Positions 35,560-46,909 of a stretch of DNA of 64,000 nt are shown here, one piece after another; position 1 is the stretch's first letter, and the number at the start of each line of letters is the position of its first letter. The notes under the pieces are model-generated. The model saw only the letters and a program-made list of their open reading frames with translations, searched no databases and was not told the origin of the DNA. The translations under genes were made by a program, and so were the position numbers. The stretch is from Cannabis sativa. Taxonomy: Eukaryota; Streptophyta; Magnoliopsida; Rosales; Cannabaceae. The stretch lies in contig NC_083603.1 in assembly GCF_029168945.1 (NCBI RefSeq), positions 45,952,406 to 46,016,405 of the forward strand, given 5' to 3'.

Positions 35560-36265
35560 TCATTGCCAGTAATAGCAGCGAGGAACTTCTTGATGATGAA
35601 GAAAGTGATGGTGTTGATGCTGATGCAGGAAAACAGGACAATGCCTGTTATAGCTCATTTTTTCATACCCTTTCTGGAGTCCGCTGCCAGCGAATTTCAC
35701 CGGCGACGAGAATCTCGGAACGGATTTAACTGTACGGAACAGAGGTTCTACGCCGCGAGGTACAACGGAAGGTGGTGGCGAGACTTTCTTAATAGATTGT
35801 CGCTGAATCAAAACCGCCTTGATCTTAAGGTGGCGCGTGGAGTCACGCGACGAAACCCTAACGTATTCCTCCAACAGACTCGTCAATTCCTCTTCGGATT
35901 TGATCGTAACTAAGGTCTCGAAGTCTCCGTTTGGCAATTGACACTTCAAATCAGGGGAGAAGCCACAAAACTCTCCGAGTTTCACCATTAGCTCTGTAAA
36001 CAAAATATTCAGACCTAAATCAATCTCAAGTATTCAAATATCTAACACCGATACGGAATGGAAAGTAGATGACGAAATAGAAACTTTCACAATGGAAAAC
36101 ATCGAACGAACCTGCAAAGGAGATAGAACGATCGACGGTGAGGACTCGATTGTGACCGCCAACGTAACGGAGCTGGCCATCGCCGGGACGAGGGAGAATC
36201 TTGCCTCCGTAGCTGCAAAAGAACTTTAGGGTTTCAGTACTGGTGGGTTTGGTCTGGTTGATCAT
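35560..36265 (-). CDS. PB1-domain (octicosapeptide/Phox/Bem1p) protein, 195 aa, two exons
   Basis: Exon 1 is 36,112-36,265 and exon 2 is 35,560-35,993. The 118-bp intron has a good donor (GCAG|GTTCG) and acceptor (TTTACAG|AG), and joining the exons continues the PB1 domain without a break. PB1 spans about residues 12-105: LKFFCSYGGKILPRP carries the basic face with its conserved Lys, and LPNGDFETLVTIKSEEEL is the acidic OPCA-type segment. PB1 domains pair with each other by these charged faces and act as scaffolds. The tail is short, Ser/Pro-rich, then His-rich (HQHQHHH at about 175-181), ending YYWQ. Length and layout match small plant PB1 proteins of about 180-200 residues, whose roles are mostly unknown. 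The gene is single and compact with an intact frame. ATG 36,265 is chosen because PB1 begins soon after it. Confidence 0.9.
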
Positions 36266-36400
36266 GACTGTGTTGAAACTGTACTGGTTATGGTTCAGTT
36301 TGAATAAGCCAAGAAAGAAGAGAGAGAGAAAGAAAGAGAAACTTCTAGAGAGAGAGAGAAGAAAAGAATTGGAGGGATTTCTTTTGGCTGCAAACCATGT
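36266..36400 (-). promoter_or_regulatory. CT-rich 5' leader of the PB1 gene
   Basis: On the coding strand the leader holds long CTCTCT runs (plus strand 'agagagagag' near 36,320-36,360), a common feature of plant 5' untranslated regions and core promoters. Confidence 0.6.
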
Positions 36401-36417
36401 GGAGAGTTTTCGTCTAG

Positions 36418-36425
36418 TATTTATA
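36418..36425 (-). promoter_or_regulatory. TATA box of the PB1 gene
   Basis: TATAAATA on the minus strand, about 153 bp upstream of the start codon, consistent with a transcription start near 36,390 and a leader of about 125 nt. Confidence 0.7.
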
Positions 36426-36770
36426 GGAAAAATTAATTTGAGTCTCCCAACGCGTTAGAAATACTTTTTTTAAAAAATAATAAAAAATAATACTTTTTCT
36501 ATTTTTTTATTATTTTTTAAATTTAAAATGTATAACTTTGGGAAAATGAAAAAGGAAGCTAGCGCGAGTAACCGTTTCTTATGCTGATTCCCATTAAGAT
36601 TCGGATATTACTTTTCCTTTTGGTTCGGGCTTAAGGGTCCCATTTTATTAGTGGGCTGAGTACCCAGACCCGGCCCAACATGTCAACTGGCATTTAAAAA
36701 TGTAGCTCCTCTCTCTCTCTCTTCTTTTTCACTCTAACTATACTTTGAAATTCATTAAAAAATTTGTTAA

Positions 36771-37180
36771 GAAAATTCTAAAATGAACTCTTTTAAAAAA
36801 GATACACTGATATATATTTATTTGTTTTAGTATTCGAAATTTTTTTTTACTCAATTTTTTTTTTATGATTATGTAAATTATAGTTATTTAAGACATTCTA
36901 TAAGATTTTAAGAAATTCAAAAAAAAATTAACACGTCGAAAATTGCGTTCAAACAGTGTATTACACGCGTGACTATTTTATTTTATACGCATGTAAAATA
37001 CATTGTTTGAAAATTATTTTTTATATTGTAAATTATTCCGAATTTCTCAAAATTTTATAAGATATCTTAAATAGCTATAACGTACTTTAATATGAAAAAA
37101 ATAGACTAATTTTTTGTTCTGAAACAAGTAGAGGGTGCATCAGTACATTCCTTTTAAGTGGGTGCATTTTAGAATCACCT
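36771..37180. mobile_element. Palindromic MITE, copy A (410 bp)
   Basis: Same family and same length as the element at 48,200-48,609. Shared text includes 'aacacgtcgaaaa', 'gcgttcaaacagtg', 'acacgcgtga' and 'attttattttatacgc'. Its ends are GAAAATTCTAAAATG and CATTTTAGAATCACCT, with arms inverted around a centre near 36,975. No matching target-site duplication was found, perhaps through decay. Confidence 0.75.
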
Positions 37181-38211
37181 AAAAGTATATAAGGTTTTTT
37201 TTTTTGTAAAATTGTTTTGTTCTGAATTTATAAATACGTAAATTGAATTATTTTTTATTAAGATTTTTCATAATTAACCAAAACAAACAAAATAAAAAAA
37301 AAATACAAATATACTTGGTATGGTAGAGACAAACAAGATGGTGTTTCATAATCCCCATAAAGTAAATTAAAAAATAACAAATAAAAAATTCAAGTGTGGC
37401 CTTGCTTGATAAACTTTTGGTGGAAATCCAAGGGTGCATTCTTTTCCAAGATAATATGAAGACTGAGGCTGATATTCTTCTTGAATTGGATGAGATTGCA
37501 AAGAAAAAATAAGAGATTTGGAAACAAAAATCTCAGAATAGTGGTTGGAAATGTAATTTTGTGGGGGCGGTCTCAGACAATGGTGTCGATCGGGTTACAG
37601 GTCGTGCTAATATAGTCAGTATTTTTGTAGTAGGTTTTTGGATGTGTTCTCCTCGAGTTGCCCTGTTGAGAATCAGGCAGTTTTTGAAGGTATCACCTCC
37701 AAAGTTGCTCTCTCTGATAACTCAGAGCTGGTGCATATTCCTAGCCCGAGCGAGATCAAGAAAGTTGTTTGGTCTTTGGGTTCTCTAAAAGCTCCGGAGC
37801 CGGATGGAATGCCTGGACACTTTAATAAAGCTCATTGGGATATCGCTGGGAACGACGTTTATGGGACTATCATCCAATTTTTCCAAACAAGAGAATTTGT
37901 TCGTACTTTGAATCAAAATTTCATTATCCTCATTTCGAAAAAAGATAATGCCTCTAGTTTTGATGACTTTCGACCCATCAATTTGTGTAACTTCTATAAG
38001 GTTATTTCTAAACTTTTTGCAAATAGAATCAAAAAGTTACTACCCATAATTATTTCTCTTGTTGTGACAGTCAGTAGTCCCATGATCCGTAAGGGGAAAT
38101 ACCGGGTAAGTTCTGCAATCCCACATCGCTTGGGGAAGGTCAAGTGAGATGATTTTGAGACTGTCTAGGTATGGGACTACACAGTTGAAGAGGGCTTAAA
38201 TGGATTGATTG

Positions 38212-38330
38212 GTACTACCTATATCAACAAGGTGCATCTTATTTTTTGGTAGCCCATCACGAAAGAACTCCACAGTTATGCATGCTTGACCTGGAGTAAT
38301 TTCAAGATGGGTGACCTCCTGGGAAGTTTT
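38212..38330 (+). ncRNA. 5S-rRNA-like module in the left Cassandra LTR
   Basis: Text such as AGAACTCCACAGTTATGC, GCTTGACC and GATGGGTGACCTCCTGGGAAG (positions 38,306-38,326) follows plant 5S rRNA, including its internal Pol III control boxes. The C-box is intact here; the A-box has AGTTATGCATGCTT where 5S has AGTTAAGCGTGCTT. Not a genuine 5S gene, since the first third is diverged. Confidence 0.85.
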
Positions 38331-38713
38331 CCTAGGAAGCGTGCGAGTGAGGACAAAGCACGCTGGAAACACTCGTGTTGGTCTGTAGGGTCAGTCATCA
38401 ATCCAGGAAGCAGCAGAGTGACGTACTCGTGTATAAGAGCCATTATTCCGTGGGTGTAAGGACCCAATGGAGGCTTGAAGCGGGGACGTTACAAATAGTA
38501 TTAGAGCCTTGACCCAGCCAGAAGTGTGGTCGATGAGGACGTCGGACCCTGTAAGGGTGGGTGATTGTGGCAGTCAGTAGTCCCATGATCTGTAAGGGGA
38601 AATATCGGGTAAGCTGTGCAATTCCACATCGCCTGGGGAAGGTCAAGTGAGATGATTTGTAGACTGTGTAGGTATGGGACTACACAATTGAAGAGGACTT
38701 AAATGGATTGATT

Positions 38714-38832
38714 GGTACTACCTATATCAACAAGGTGCATCTTGTTTTTCGGTAGCCCATCACGAAAGAACTCCACAGTTAAGCGTGCTTAACCTAGAGT
38801 AATTTCAGGATCGGTGACCTCTTGGGAAGTTT
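38714..38832 (+). ncRNA. 5S-rRNA-like module in the right Cassandra LTR
   Basis: Here the A-box AGTTAAGCGTGCTT is intact, while the C-box is altered (GATCGGTGACCTCTTGGGAAG). The two copies therefore carry complementary damage. Confidence 0.85.
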
Positions 38833-41591
38833 TTCTAGGAAGCGTGCGAGTGAGGACAAAGCACGTTGGAAACACTCGTGTTGGTCTATAGGATCAGTCA
38901 TCAATCTAGGAAGCAGCCAGAGTGATGTACTCGTGTATAAGAGCCATTATTCTGTGGGTGTAAGGACCCAATGGAGGCTTAAAGTGAGAACGTTACACTT
39001 GTCCAATCGGCATTTGTTCTGGGAAGGTGGATTGTGGAAATGGCATCATTGCTCACGAGGTTTTGGATTCTTTTAAGAGGATGAAAGGTCATAAAGGCTA
39101 CGTTGGCCTAAAGTTGGATATCTAAGGTATATGACCGAATTGAGTGGAGTTTCCTGGACTGAACTTTGGACACTTTTGGATTTTGTGCTAAGTTTTGGCA
39201 GTTAGTGGCTAAGTGTGTGTCCTCAGTGTTCTTCTCTATTCTCTTAAATGGGGGTCCTTTGAAGCAATTTCAACCGGTTAGGGGACTTAGACAAGGAGAT
39301 TTGCTTTCCCTGTTTTTGTTTATAATGTGTAGTGAAATGCTCTCGCAGTTTATTGATGAAGTTTGAACAAAATGGCTTGTTAAATGGTTTAGATTCTCAC
39401 CTACTAAATGTGTATGACACCTTTATCTTTTGTGAAGCTAACTTGGAGAATGTTACGGAAGTTCAGTGGTAAACCTTTACTACAACATGTCAGGACAGCG
39501 ATTAACAAATCGGCTCTAGTTTTCTCCTCCAATGTGGCCACAGATGTTAAACTTGAGATCAAGGAGTTTTAAGGGTTTCGCGACATGGTGGGAATTGATG
39601 GATTCTTGGGGAACCCGATTCTTTTCTTAGGAAGCAAAGTCATTGACTTTAATTTTCTCATTGATAAAATGGCTAGGCGTATTGAGGGGTGGAAGACGAA
39701 GCTCCTTTCCCAGGCGGGGCAGTCTACCTTGATTCAATCGGTGGCTTTGAGCACCATGATCTACACTATGTCTACTTTTTTGGTCCTAAGATCCATTTGT
39801 CTAGAAATGAATAAAATGATTCGCCGTTTTTGGTGGATAGGTTCAGCAGATAAGAGTCATTTTGTTGCCCTTATTAATTGGGATTCCCTTTGTGTGCCAA
39901 GGAAGTGGGGCGGGCTGGACTTTAAGAAATTTGAAGAGTTTAATATGGCCTTGGTCTTTAAACTTAGTTGGAAACTTGCCTCTGAGACCAACTCTCTGTG
40001 GTGCCAGTTTTTTTGTGACAAGTATTTTAAGCGTGGCCTCACTTTTTGGTCTGCCCCTTCTCGAAATTCAAAGTCCTTTGGGGCGAAAGGTATCAAGTGC
40101 ACTAGAGAACTCATCCTTAATGAAGCCTGCTATTTAGTGGGGAATGGCTTGTCAGTTGATATATGACATTCTCCTTGGATTCCGTGTTTGTCTTAGGATT
40201 AGTAAGAAGCTTCCTTCAATCCAAGAATTCAGGAGAGAGGAGTGATGGTAAATTCTTTGTTTGCAAGTGGGAATGGGGACTCGGTGGCTGAAGTTGTTGG
40301 GGAGTGGTTCACTCCTCCTCTTTGCAAGAATGTTATGAATATACCGCGACTGGCTATTGATGATGAGGATGAATTGATTTGGAAGGCATCTATTGATGGC
40401 TCCTTTACGGTCAAAAATGCTTATATGACATGTATCTGTGCTCGTTGTGGTGGTGTGGATGACCTGTTGGGTCTTATTTGAAAGTTCAAGGTGCATGAAA
40501 GGGTGAAATATTTTCATTGAAAACTTGCTAAGGATATTCTTCTGTTTGGAAGCAGAACTCAACAAATTTTCGTTAATGGTAAGATTTGTGTTCTTTGTAA
40601 TGATGGTGATCACTCTCCCCTTCACTTGTTTTTTCAATGTGTTTTTGCTAAACAACTCTAGAGATCTGGACCGTGGGGATTATACTCTGATCAGCTCCAC
40701 TTTGATGACCTTAAGACTTTGGTGAGATGGCTGGTGTCTCCCCTGCATATCCCACTTGAGAATACTGGTGACAGAGATGCCTTCTCCCTACATGCTATAC
40801 ACCTCTGTTATAAGTTGTGGGGGGCGAGAAACCACTCCTTCCATGATGGTTTTTTCCCCTTCTGTCATGATGATCCAGCATGAAATTCTTGCTTCGGTGG
40901 AGAGTTGCTCTCCTGTGAACTCGGTTGGGATGAGAACCGAGTACAGTGAATCACTTCATGTCTGAAACTTCCATTGGTCTGAGCATAATATTTCCGTGGA
41001 TGCGGCAGTGCGAGATGATTAGGGGATTGTTGTCGTGATGATATGGAATATTACAGGTGCAGTGGTCGAGGCGCTCACAGTGAAGAGTATGGTGGGTTCC
41101 TCTCTCGAAGCGGAGTTGATTGAAATTCAACATGCATGTCTTCGGGCCCTACACTGTGGCTAGTCGACTGTGTCCATTTTCTCAGACTGTCAAGTGGCGG
41201 TGCACGGTTTGCTGGCTGGGAAATGTTCAGTGTGGAAGGTTCATAGGACGTTTGACCCTACCCTGAATAGCTTATCTCGTATCGTCAATGCTAGGCTGTG
41301 TTGGATTCCCCATAATCTCGATGCTGCTCATCGCCTTACTTGGGTTGCCTCCAATGAGTGTTTTAAGTTGTTCTCTGGTAGGGAAGTGGCACCCCTTGTT
41401 GCCACTACAAACTTTGAGTTTTAATGCCCTATATCTCTTTCAATAAAATTTTGAGTTTATAAAAAAAAATGTGCTATCATAGTGTCACTTCAAAATATAG
41501 AAGTAATGTACTCATTGGATTCATAATTACATCTGTCAACGACTTAATAAGAACCGAGTTTTCTTGATATCAGAAATAATAATTTATTTTA

Positions 41592-42181
41592 GAGCAATTT
41601 GCGACGAATTCCCTTTATGTTTTAATTTTTATACACTTAACCCCCCTCATTTTTTTTGGTGGCAAAACCCCCTTATGTTTTAACTTTTATACACTTAACA
41701 CCCTTATCTTTTTTTTTTGTGGCGAAACCCCCTTATGTTTTAATGTTTATACACTTAACCCCCTTATTTTTTTTTTGTGGTAAAACTCCCTTATGTTTAT
41801 TTTTCTTTGCAAATTTGACACACCAGTTAAATATTACCGTTAAATATCAACTGGATGACCACTGTATACACCTATGTATATGTAACGGTAAAACCTCAAA
41901 GTTGATAGAGTAGTAATCTAGTTAGTATTTAACGGTAGTATCTAACTAAAACTTTAAATTTGCAAAGAAAAATAAACTTAAGGGGGTTTTGCCACCAGAA
42001 TAAAAGATAAGGGGGTTAAGTGTATTAAAACTAAAACATAAGAGGGTTTTGCCACAAAAAAAAAATAAGGGGGTTAAGTGTATTAAAACTAAAACATAAG
42101 GAATTTTTGCCACAAAAAAAAGGATGAGGGGGTTAAGTGTATAAAAATTAAAACATAAGAAGGTTTTGCCACAAATTACTC
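41592..42181. mobile_element. Foldback element, 590 bp, arms of ~60-bp tandem repeats, TSD TTTATTTTA
   Basis: The left arm repeats about three to four times a unit with 'ttatgttttaa..ttatacacttaacccccttat..tttgtggcaaaaccccc'. The right arm is the same unit inverted. The ends are GAGCAATTTGCGAC and (reverse complement) GAGTAATTTGTGGC. The 9-bp sequence TTTATTTTA flanks both ends (41,583-41,591 and 42,182-42,190). A 9-bp duplication fits Mutator-type transposition. No transposase. The TSD is AT-only, so chance is possible, but both ends match exactly at the arm boundaries. Confidence 0.85.
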
Positions 42182-42583
42182 TTTATTTTATTTCCACCGG
42201 CTTTTTTTTTAGCCTCTACTTCTATTTATGGAAAAAAAAATATACGTTCTATAATCTATAATTTTTAAAGAACTATTTAAATTTGTTGGGATTATTTGTT
42301 CTTTTTAAATAAGTTTCTTCATAGATAAAAATAATTAGACCCCATGGTATAATTATGTTTTATTATTTCATATTTAACTAAAAAAAAATTAAAAAAAAAT
42401 CAAGAAATAAAAATTATAAATTCTTTTATAATTTTTAATTTTTTATTATTATTTTTATACAAAAATACGAACAGTTACTATGAACTCTACCATAAGCAAA
42501 GTTAATATACTTAGAATCTCTCTAACTTCAGGTTTCCAGAAGCTGCTTCACAGAAGATAGATGTTGTCTAGAAGAGAGTTCCA

Positions 42584-42850
42584 GGAAGTTCAGTTTGTTC
42601 CCCGGATAGAGATTTCAGGAAAACTAGTCTTCCTTCACGAAAGGAGTCTTGGAAGGCTAGCTGTTCCCCGGATAAAAGCTTCAGGGAAGCTAGTCATCCT
42701 CCAAGAAAGGGAGTTGGAAGGCTAGTTGTTTCCTCGATAGAGGCTTTAGAGAAGCTAGTCGTCCTTTGGGAAAAAGAGTCGTGGAAGCCTATTTGATCCC
42801 AGATCTAAGCCTCAGGGAAGCCTTTTCTCATCCTTCCAAGAACACGCCTC
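42584..42850. repeat. Minisatellite, ~66-bp unit, four copies
   Basis: Units start with GGAAG(T/G)(T/C)(T/C) at 42,584, 42,651, 42,716 and 42,783. The shared core is 'gttccccggata..gcttcagggaagctagtc'. It lies upstream of the TATA box in the candidate LTR. Confidence 0.9.
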
Positions 42851-43111
42851 GCTTAGTTTAGGAAGTGTGTTCTCACATTAAGAGTAACTTTGTAATTGCA
42901 TGTTGACGTGGAGATCTCAATTATCGGAGTTTGTTAAGGTGTAACAAATTTAACTGAAATCAATTACAAACGACCAACTTAAGGATCTCATCTTCAACGT
43001 CTATAAATACTCTCATAAACACGAAGAACAACACACAAGGCGAAGGAGAGAAAGAGTACTCTTTACTAGAGCATGAATTCTCCTCAAGTTAGAGAGAGAA
43101 GCTCAAGAGGT

Positions 43112-43216
<105 letters not shown>

Positions 43217-43827
43217 TTATTCTTTGTGTGTTCTCTACAAGAGAATGAGGAGAAACAATTTGTAAAGAGAGAGGTTATAGAGATTATCTGTCAACGAATG
43301 TGACATGAAATCTCCAACACCTCTGTAATTGTTCAAGCTTGGATATAGTGAAAGGAGCTAAACTTTCTGAGAATAGCTCACAAGGACGTAGCCTAAAGAT
43401 TGGGGTGAACCTTGTCAAAAATTTATGTGTTTGATCTCTATACTATCTTCTACCCTATTTTTTTGTCATTTTAATTTTTTATTCTAATTTCGCATTAATC
43501 TGTTTGATTTGTATCTTGAGTTGTGTGAGGAATTCAAGTTAGAACCCAACACGGACTGTTCATATTTTTATATTTTTTTCTGTTTATTTTATTGTTGTTT
43601 TCTTATTATTTATATTTTTTTATGTTGATTTGATGTTGTTTTTTATAGAATATTATAAGGGAAATTTGATTTTCTATACTTAGAAAATCTTAAAATTTTT
43701 TCCCTAAACCAAAAATTTAAAACCTAAAAAAACTATACCTTTTTTTTCAAAACCCCAAAAATACCCCCCTCACAATATTCTCTCTCTCTCTGCATCATCT
43801 CTCTCTCTCTCTCTCTATCTCACCCCA

Positions 43828-43990
43828 ACCGCCCACCCTCACCCGAACCACCCTCACCCACGAAAACCCTCACCCACGATCAACCCCAACCCGAACCACC
43901 CTCACCCACGGTCGTCGACCACCCTCACCAACGATCAACCCCAACCCGAACCACCCTCACCCACGAAAACCAACCCCAACCCGAACGACG
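43828..43990. repeat. C-rich tandem phrases in the Mutator-like element
   Basis: Repeats of 'ccaccctcacccacga' and 'tcaaccccaacccgaa' alternate. They could once have encoded a Pro-rich or, on the other strand, a Gly/Val-rich stretch, but no family is recognised. Confidence 0.7.
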
Positions 43991-44130
43991 GTCGAAGCCC
44001 AGTTCACCGCCGGTCCCACGAATCCCAGGCCCCCCATCACCGGTGGTCGAAGCCCACGAATCCCAGGCCCCCTCTTCACCGCCGGTCCATCAAATCGAAA
44101 GCAAAAAAAAAAAAAGGAAAAAAAGCCCCA

Positions 44131-44335
44131 GGTCCGATGGTCGGACCATGGGGTCCGATGGGGTCCGACCAATCGGACCCATCGGACCCATGGTCCGACC
44201 ATCGGACCCCCTCTCTCTAAGTCTCTCTCAAATCGAATGAAGAAGGAAAAAAAAAAAAAAAACCAGGTCCGATGGTCGGACCATGGGGTCCGATTGGTCG
44301 GACCCCATCGGACCCCATGGTCCGACCATCGGACC
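44131..44335. repeat. Two GC-rich palindromes of GGTCCGA motifs
   Basis: Blocks at 44,131-44,208 and 44,266-44,335 are each nearly their own reverse complement (each starts GGTCCGATGGTCGGACCATG and ends with its complement). They are also inverted relative to each other. Each could form a hairpin with about a 30-bp stem. The spacer between them is poly(A)-rich. Confidence 0.92.
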
Positions 44336-46086
44336 TGGGGTGTGGGATGCCGAGATAGAGAGAGAAAGAGAGATGCTGTGAGAGTTTGAAGGTATTTTTG
44401 GGGTTTTGAAAAAAAATGTATAGTTTTTTTAGGGTTTAAATTATGGGAAAAAAACAGAAAAATACAAAAAAGGAAAAAAAATTACAAAAATACTTTGGGC
44501 CGGCCCATTAAACATTTATACAGTCCACATATAAATATTTACAAAAATACCACATGCACTAAGTCTTCAGCTGTACAGAGCGAACCATGAAGGTGAAAAT
44601 ACCGCGATCGTTTCAAAACTGGAAAACAACCAAAATGAAACCAAAACGATAAAAATATAACTATTAATTCTGGCGAAATAAACTGGAAAAGAAGACCTGC
44701 AATGATCTAAACAGAAAATGACGAAAAAAAATCAAAAAAACTGTATGATGTGAAAATTTTAAAAAAAACCTCATGAATAATACATGTACGTTATATACAG
44801 TTGCATTTTGATTGATTACTGGTTTCCAATATAAATATATTTTTTTAGAAACACAATAAGAAGAGTAAATTCGAATTAAGGTACAACCAGTTACGTATAA
44901 GTCTGTTTATTTTTTGTTTTGGTTGCCTTATAGTTGCATTATCGTTTTATTACAGTTTATATATTATGCATAAATTTAATTTGACGGGGACCAAAAAATA
45001 GTAGTTATAATGAAATAGTTGCATATTAGTTTTATAATGAAATAACATATGCAAGTAGCAAAACTATAATAAAACTACTAAACAACTGTATACAAACTAA
45101 AATACAGGAAAACTCTTTGAACATCAACATCCATGATAAATCTCATTGTTACCCATTGATGATATAAAAATGGACAAGAAACAACTAGACAAAAAACATA
45201 TTTAAAAAAAATACGTACAGAAGGTGTTTACACTATTAAAAAACTATTAAAAAACTATTAAAAAATGAGAAATAATTAAATGAAGAAACTGAAATGAAAA
45301 ACAATAAAACATCTGAAAAAACAAAAACAGAAAAAAAAAAACAAAAAAAAACAGAAATTAAGACTAAACAAACGAAAATGAAAAACTCATAAAAAGAACA
45401 AATAAATTAAACTAAAAAATAAAAGCCCTAAAAAACTAAACAAAACTAAAAGAAATGTTAAAATGAAAAACCTAAAATAGTAAAATCGATAAACACAAAA
45501 CACAATAATGTCAAATATGAAAAAAATTTCAAAAAGGGGGGAAACGAAAAAGAAACCGAAAACAAACCTGAGATCGAAGACCAGCTCCATCTTAATCATT
45601 TTTTGAGCATCATCTTGATGAATTTTTTCCTGAGCGTCATCTTAATCATTACAGTTATGGGATTCGGTAATGGGAGTTGAAAAAAAATTAAAGAACAAAA
45701 AGAAGAGGGAAATCGAGTTGGGATTGTGGAGGGGGAAGTGTTTAGCTATGGAGGTTAATATTTAAAAAAAAAAAAAAACTGAAAAAGAAATGAAAAATAA
45801 AAAGAAAAAAGAAGAGAAAAAAAAAAAGAGAGAAATGATATATAGAAAGATTGATGTGGTACATCAATCTCACGTGTCAATCAAGAAAGCATTTATTGTG
45901 TGTGCATGTGGTACAAATGTAAAAAATTAAAAGAAAATGGTATAAATGTTTGGGTAACCGTGTAGTGGTTTTTTGGTAATAAAATTAATATTTTGTATTT
46001 TTAATGTAAAAATTTCTTAAATTATTGGTTTAGGAATTTTTTTTTAAGATTTTCTAAGTATAGAAAATCAAATTTCCCTATTATAA

Positions 46087-46860
46087 ATTGTAATTAAAAA
46101 AAATTGACCATATAAATATTAAAATTTTGGCAAAAATAATGCTTTGGGTAAATTATTTGGAACTATTACTATTACTAAATAGTATCTTCTAAATTATTTT
46201 ACAAATACCATATAATCGCACATCAATGGCACTTTATTATTTAGTTTAAATTTAAAAGATCCATTTTCTTTTCTTCTTCTTTTCTTTTATTTTTTTTCTT
46301 ATCAATAATTAATAAAAAAAAAATTAGTTTATTTTTTATTTATTAATCATTAATAAAAAATTATTTTAAATAAAATAGTAGAATAAACAAAAATTTTATC
46401 ACTGAACTATAATCACTACTTGATGGTATCTCTAATCTTTTTAGGTTATTTCAAATTCTCCAAGGATATTAAAACTATCAAAATGTACCATTTTTTCAAA
46501 AAAATTGGAACCAACCACAACTTTGCAATTAAATAATAATTCAAGTAGCACAATTCTATAATAATGAAAGTTAATTTTCTACGTTAACTTTTTCGGACAA
46601 ACTGATACAATTTAACAGTGGTAATAATTCAATGAGAATTTAAAACAACGCAAAAAATTTGGGTAAGTAGACATGATTAAGTAGTAGTAATATAATTCAA
46701 ATAGGGTGTAGCCATACTAGCATTAATGCACTAATCCCATTACAACTCCAGTACAATTAAGCATGTTAGACGAGAATAGTACTAAAATATATGACCTCTT
46801 TGTTGCACCCCTAAAATTTAAATTAACCAGTGTTTTGGTAATATTGGACAAATATTGTAT
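46087..46860. other. Intergenic AT-rich DNA
   Basis: No gene or element ends seen. Confidence 0.6.

Positions 46861-46861
<1 letters not shown>

Positions 46862-46908
<47 letters not shown>
46862..46908. repeat. (TAA)n microsatellite
   Basis: About 15 TAA units directly abutting the left arm of the foldback element. Some foldback/MITE insertions target such runs, or the run may have grown afterwards. Confidence 0.95.

Positions 46909-46909
<1 letters not shown>

Larger units (their letters stand above)
38063..38997 (+). mobile_element. Cassandra: Cassandra-type TRIM, 935 bp, TSD CTTGT
   Basis: Two LTRs, 38,063-38,493 (431 bp) and 38,566-38,997 (432 bp), begin TGTG(A/G)CAGTCAG and end ACGTTACA. 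Perfect 5-bp duplications CTTGT lie at 38,058-38,062 and 38,998-39,002, and removing the element restores the LINE frame (SAFVLGRWIVE). The internal domain is only 72 bp: a primer-binding site (TAGTATTAGAGCC, one of the tRNA-Met type) then a purine tract (GTAAGGGTGGGTGAT). No coding capacity. Each LTR carries a 5S-rRNA-like module, the hallmark of Cassandra elements. About 33 differences between the LTRs by my count (7-8%) mean an old insertion. Confidence 0.95.
37420..41470 (+). mobile_element. LINE (L1-type) ORF2 remnant, 5'-truncated, split by a TRIM
   Basis: The frame runs (with breaks) from NMKTEADILLELDEIAKKK at about 37,455 through RT: KVVWSLGSLKAPEPDG, FRPINLCNFYKVISKLFANR, then after the TRIM, AHEVLDSFKRMKGHKGYVGL. 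The catalytic FADD is replaced near 39,410 (NVYDTFIF). RT tail follows: KMARRIEGWKTKLLSQAGQS, IRRFWWIGSADKSHF, INWDSLCVPRKWGGLDFKK (ORF 39,585-40,166). Then a zf-RVT region with a CxxC (ICVLCNDGDHSPLHLFFQC, about 40,585-40,640) and an RNase H-like end (SIFSDCQVAVHGLLAGK; ORF 41,170-41,424). It ends at AATAAAATTTTG and a poly(A) run at 41,461-41,469. Many stops; inactive. Confidence 0.9.
43659..46078. mobile_element. Mutator-like element, 2,420 bp, long TIRs, TSD TATTATAA
   Basis: The first ~50 bases (from GGGAAATTTGATTTTCTATA) are repeated inverted at the right end, and the perfect 8-bp duplication TATTATAA lies at 43,651-43,658 and 46,079-46,086. Long TIRs with an 8-9-bp duplication fit Mutator-like elements. 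No transposase. The interior has a GC-rich block (43,790-44,345) unlike the rest, with CACCCTCACCCACGA and AACCCCAACCCGAAC repeats and two palindromes, then a purely A-rich right half. The GC-rich part could be captured host DNA (Pack-MULE), but I recognise no gene in it. Confidence 0.85.

Noticed and set aside
38212..38832. Two genuine 5S rRNA genes
   Set aside because: Only the central and 3' parts match 5S rRNA, they lie in LTRs with TSDs, and each has damaged control boxes.
43957..44240. Overlapping open frames rich in Gly/Val/Trp and Pro/Ser
   Set aside because: They come from repeated GC-rich phrases and palindromes in the Mutator-like element; no domain is visible.
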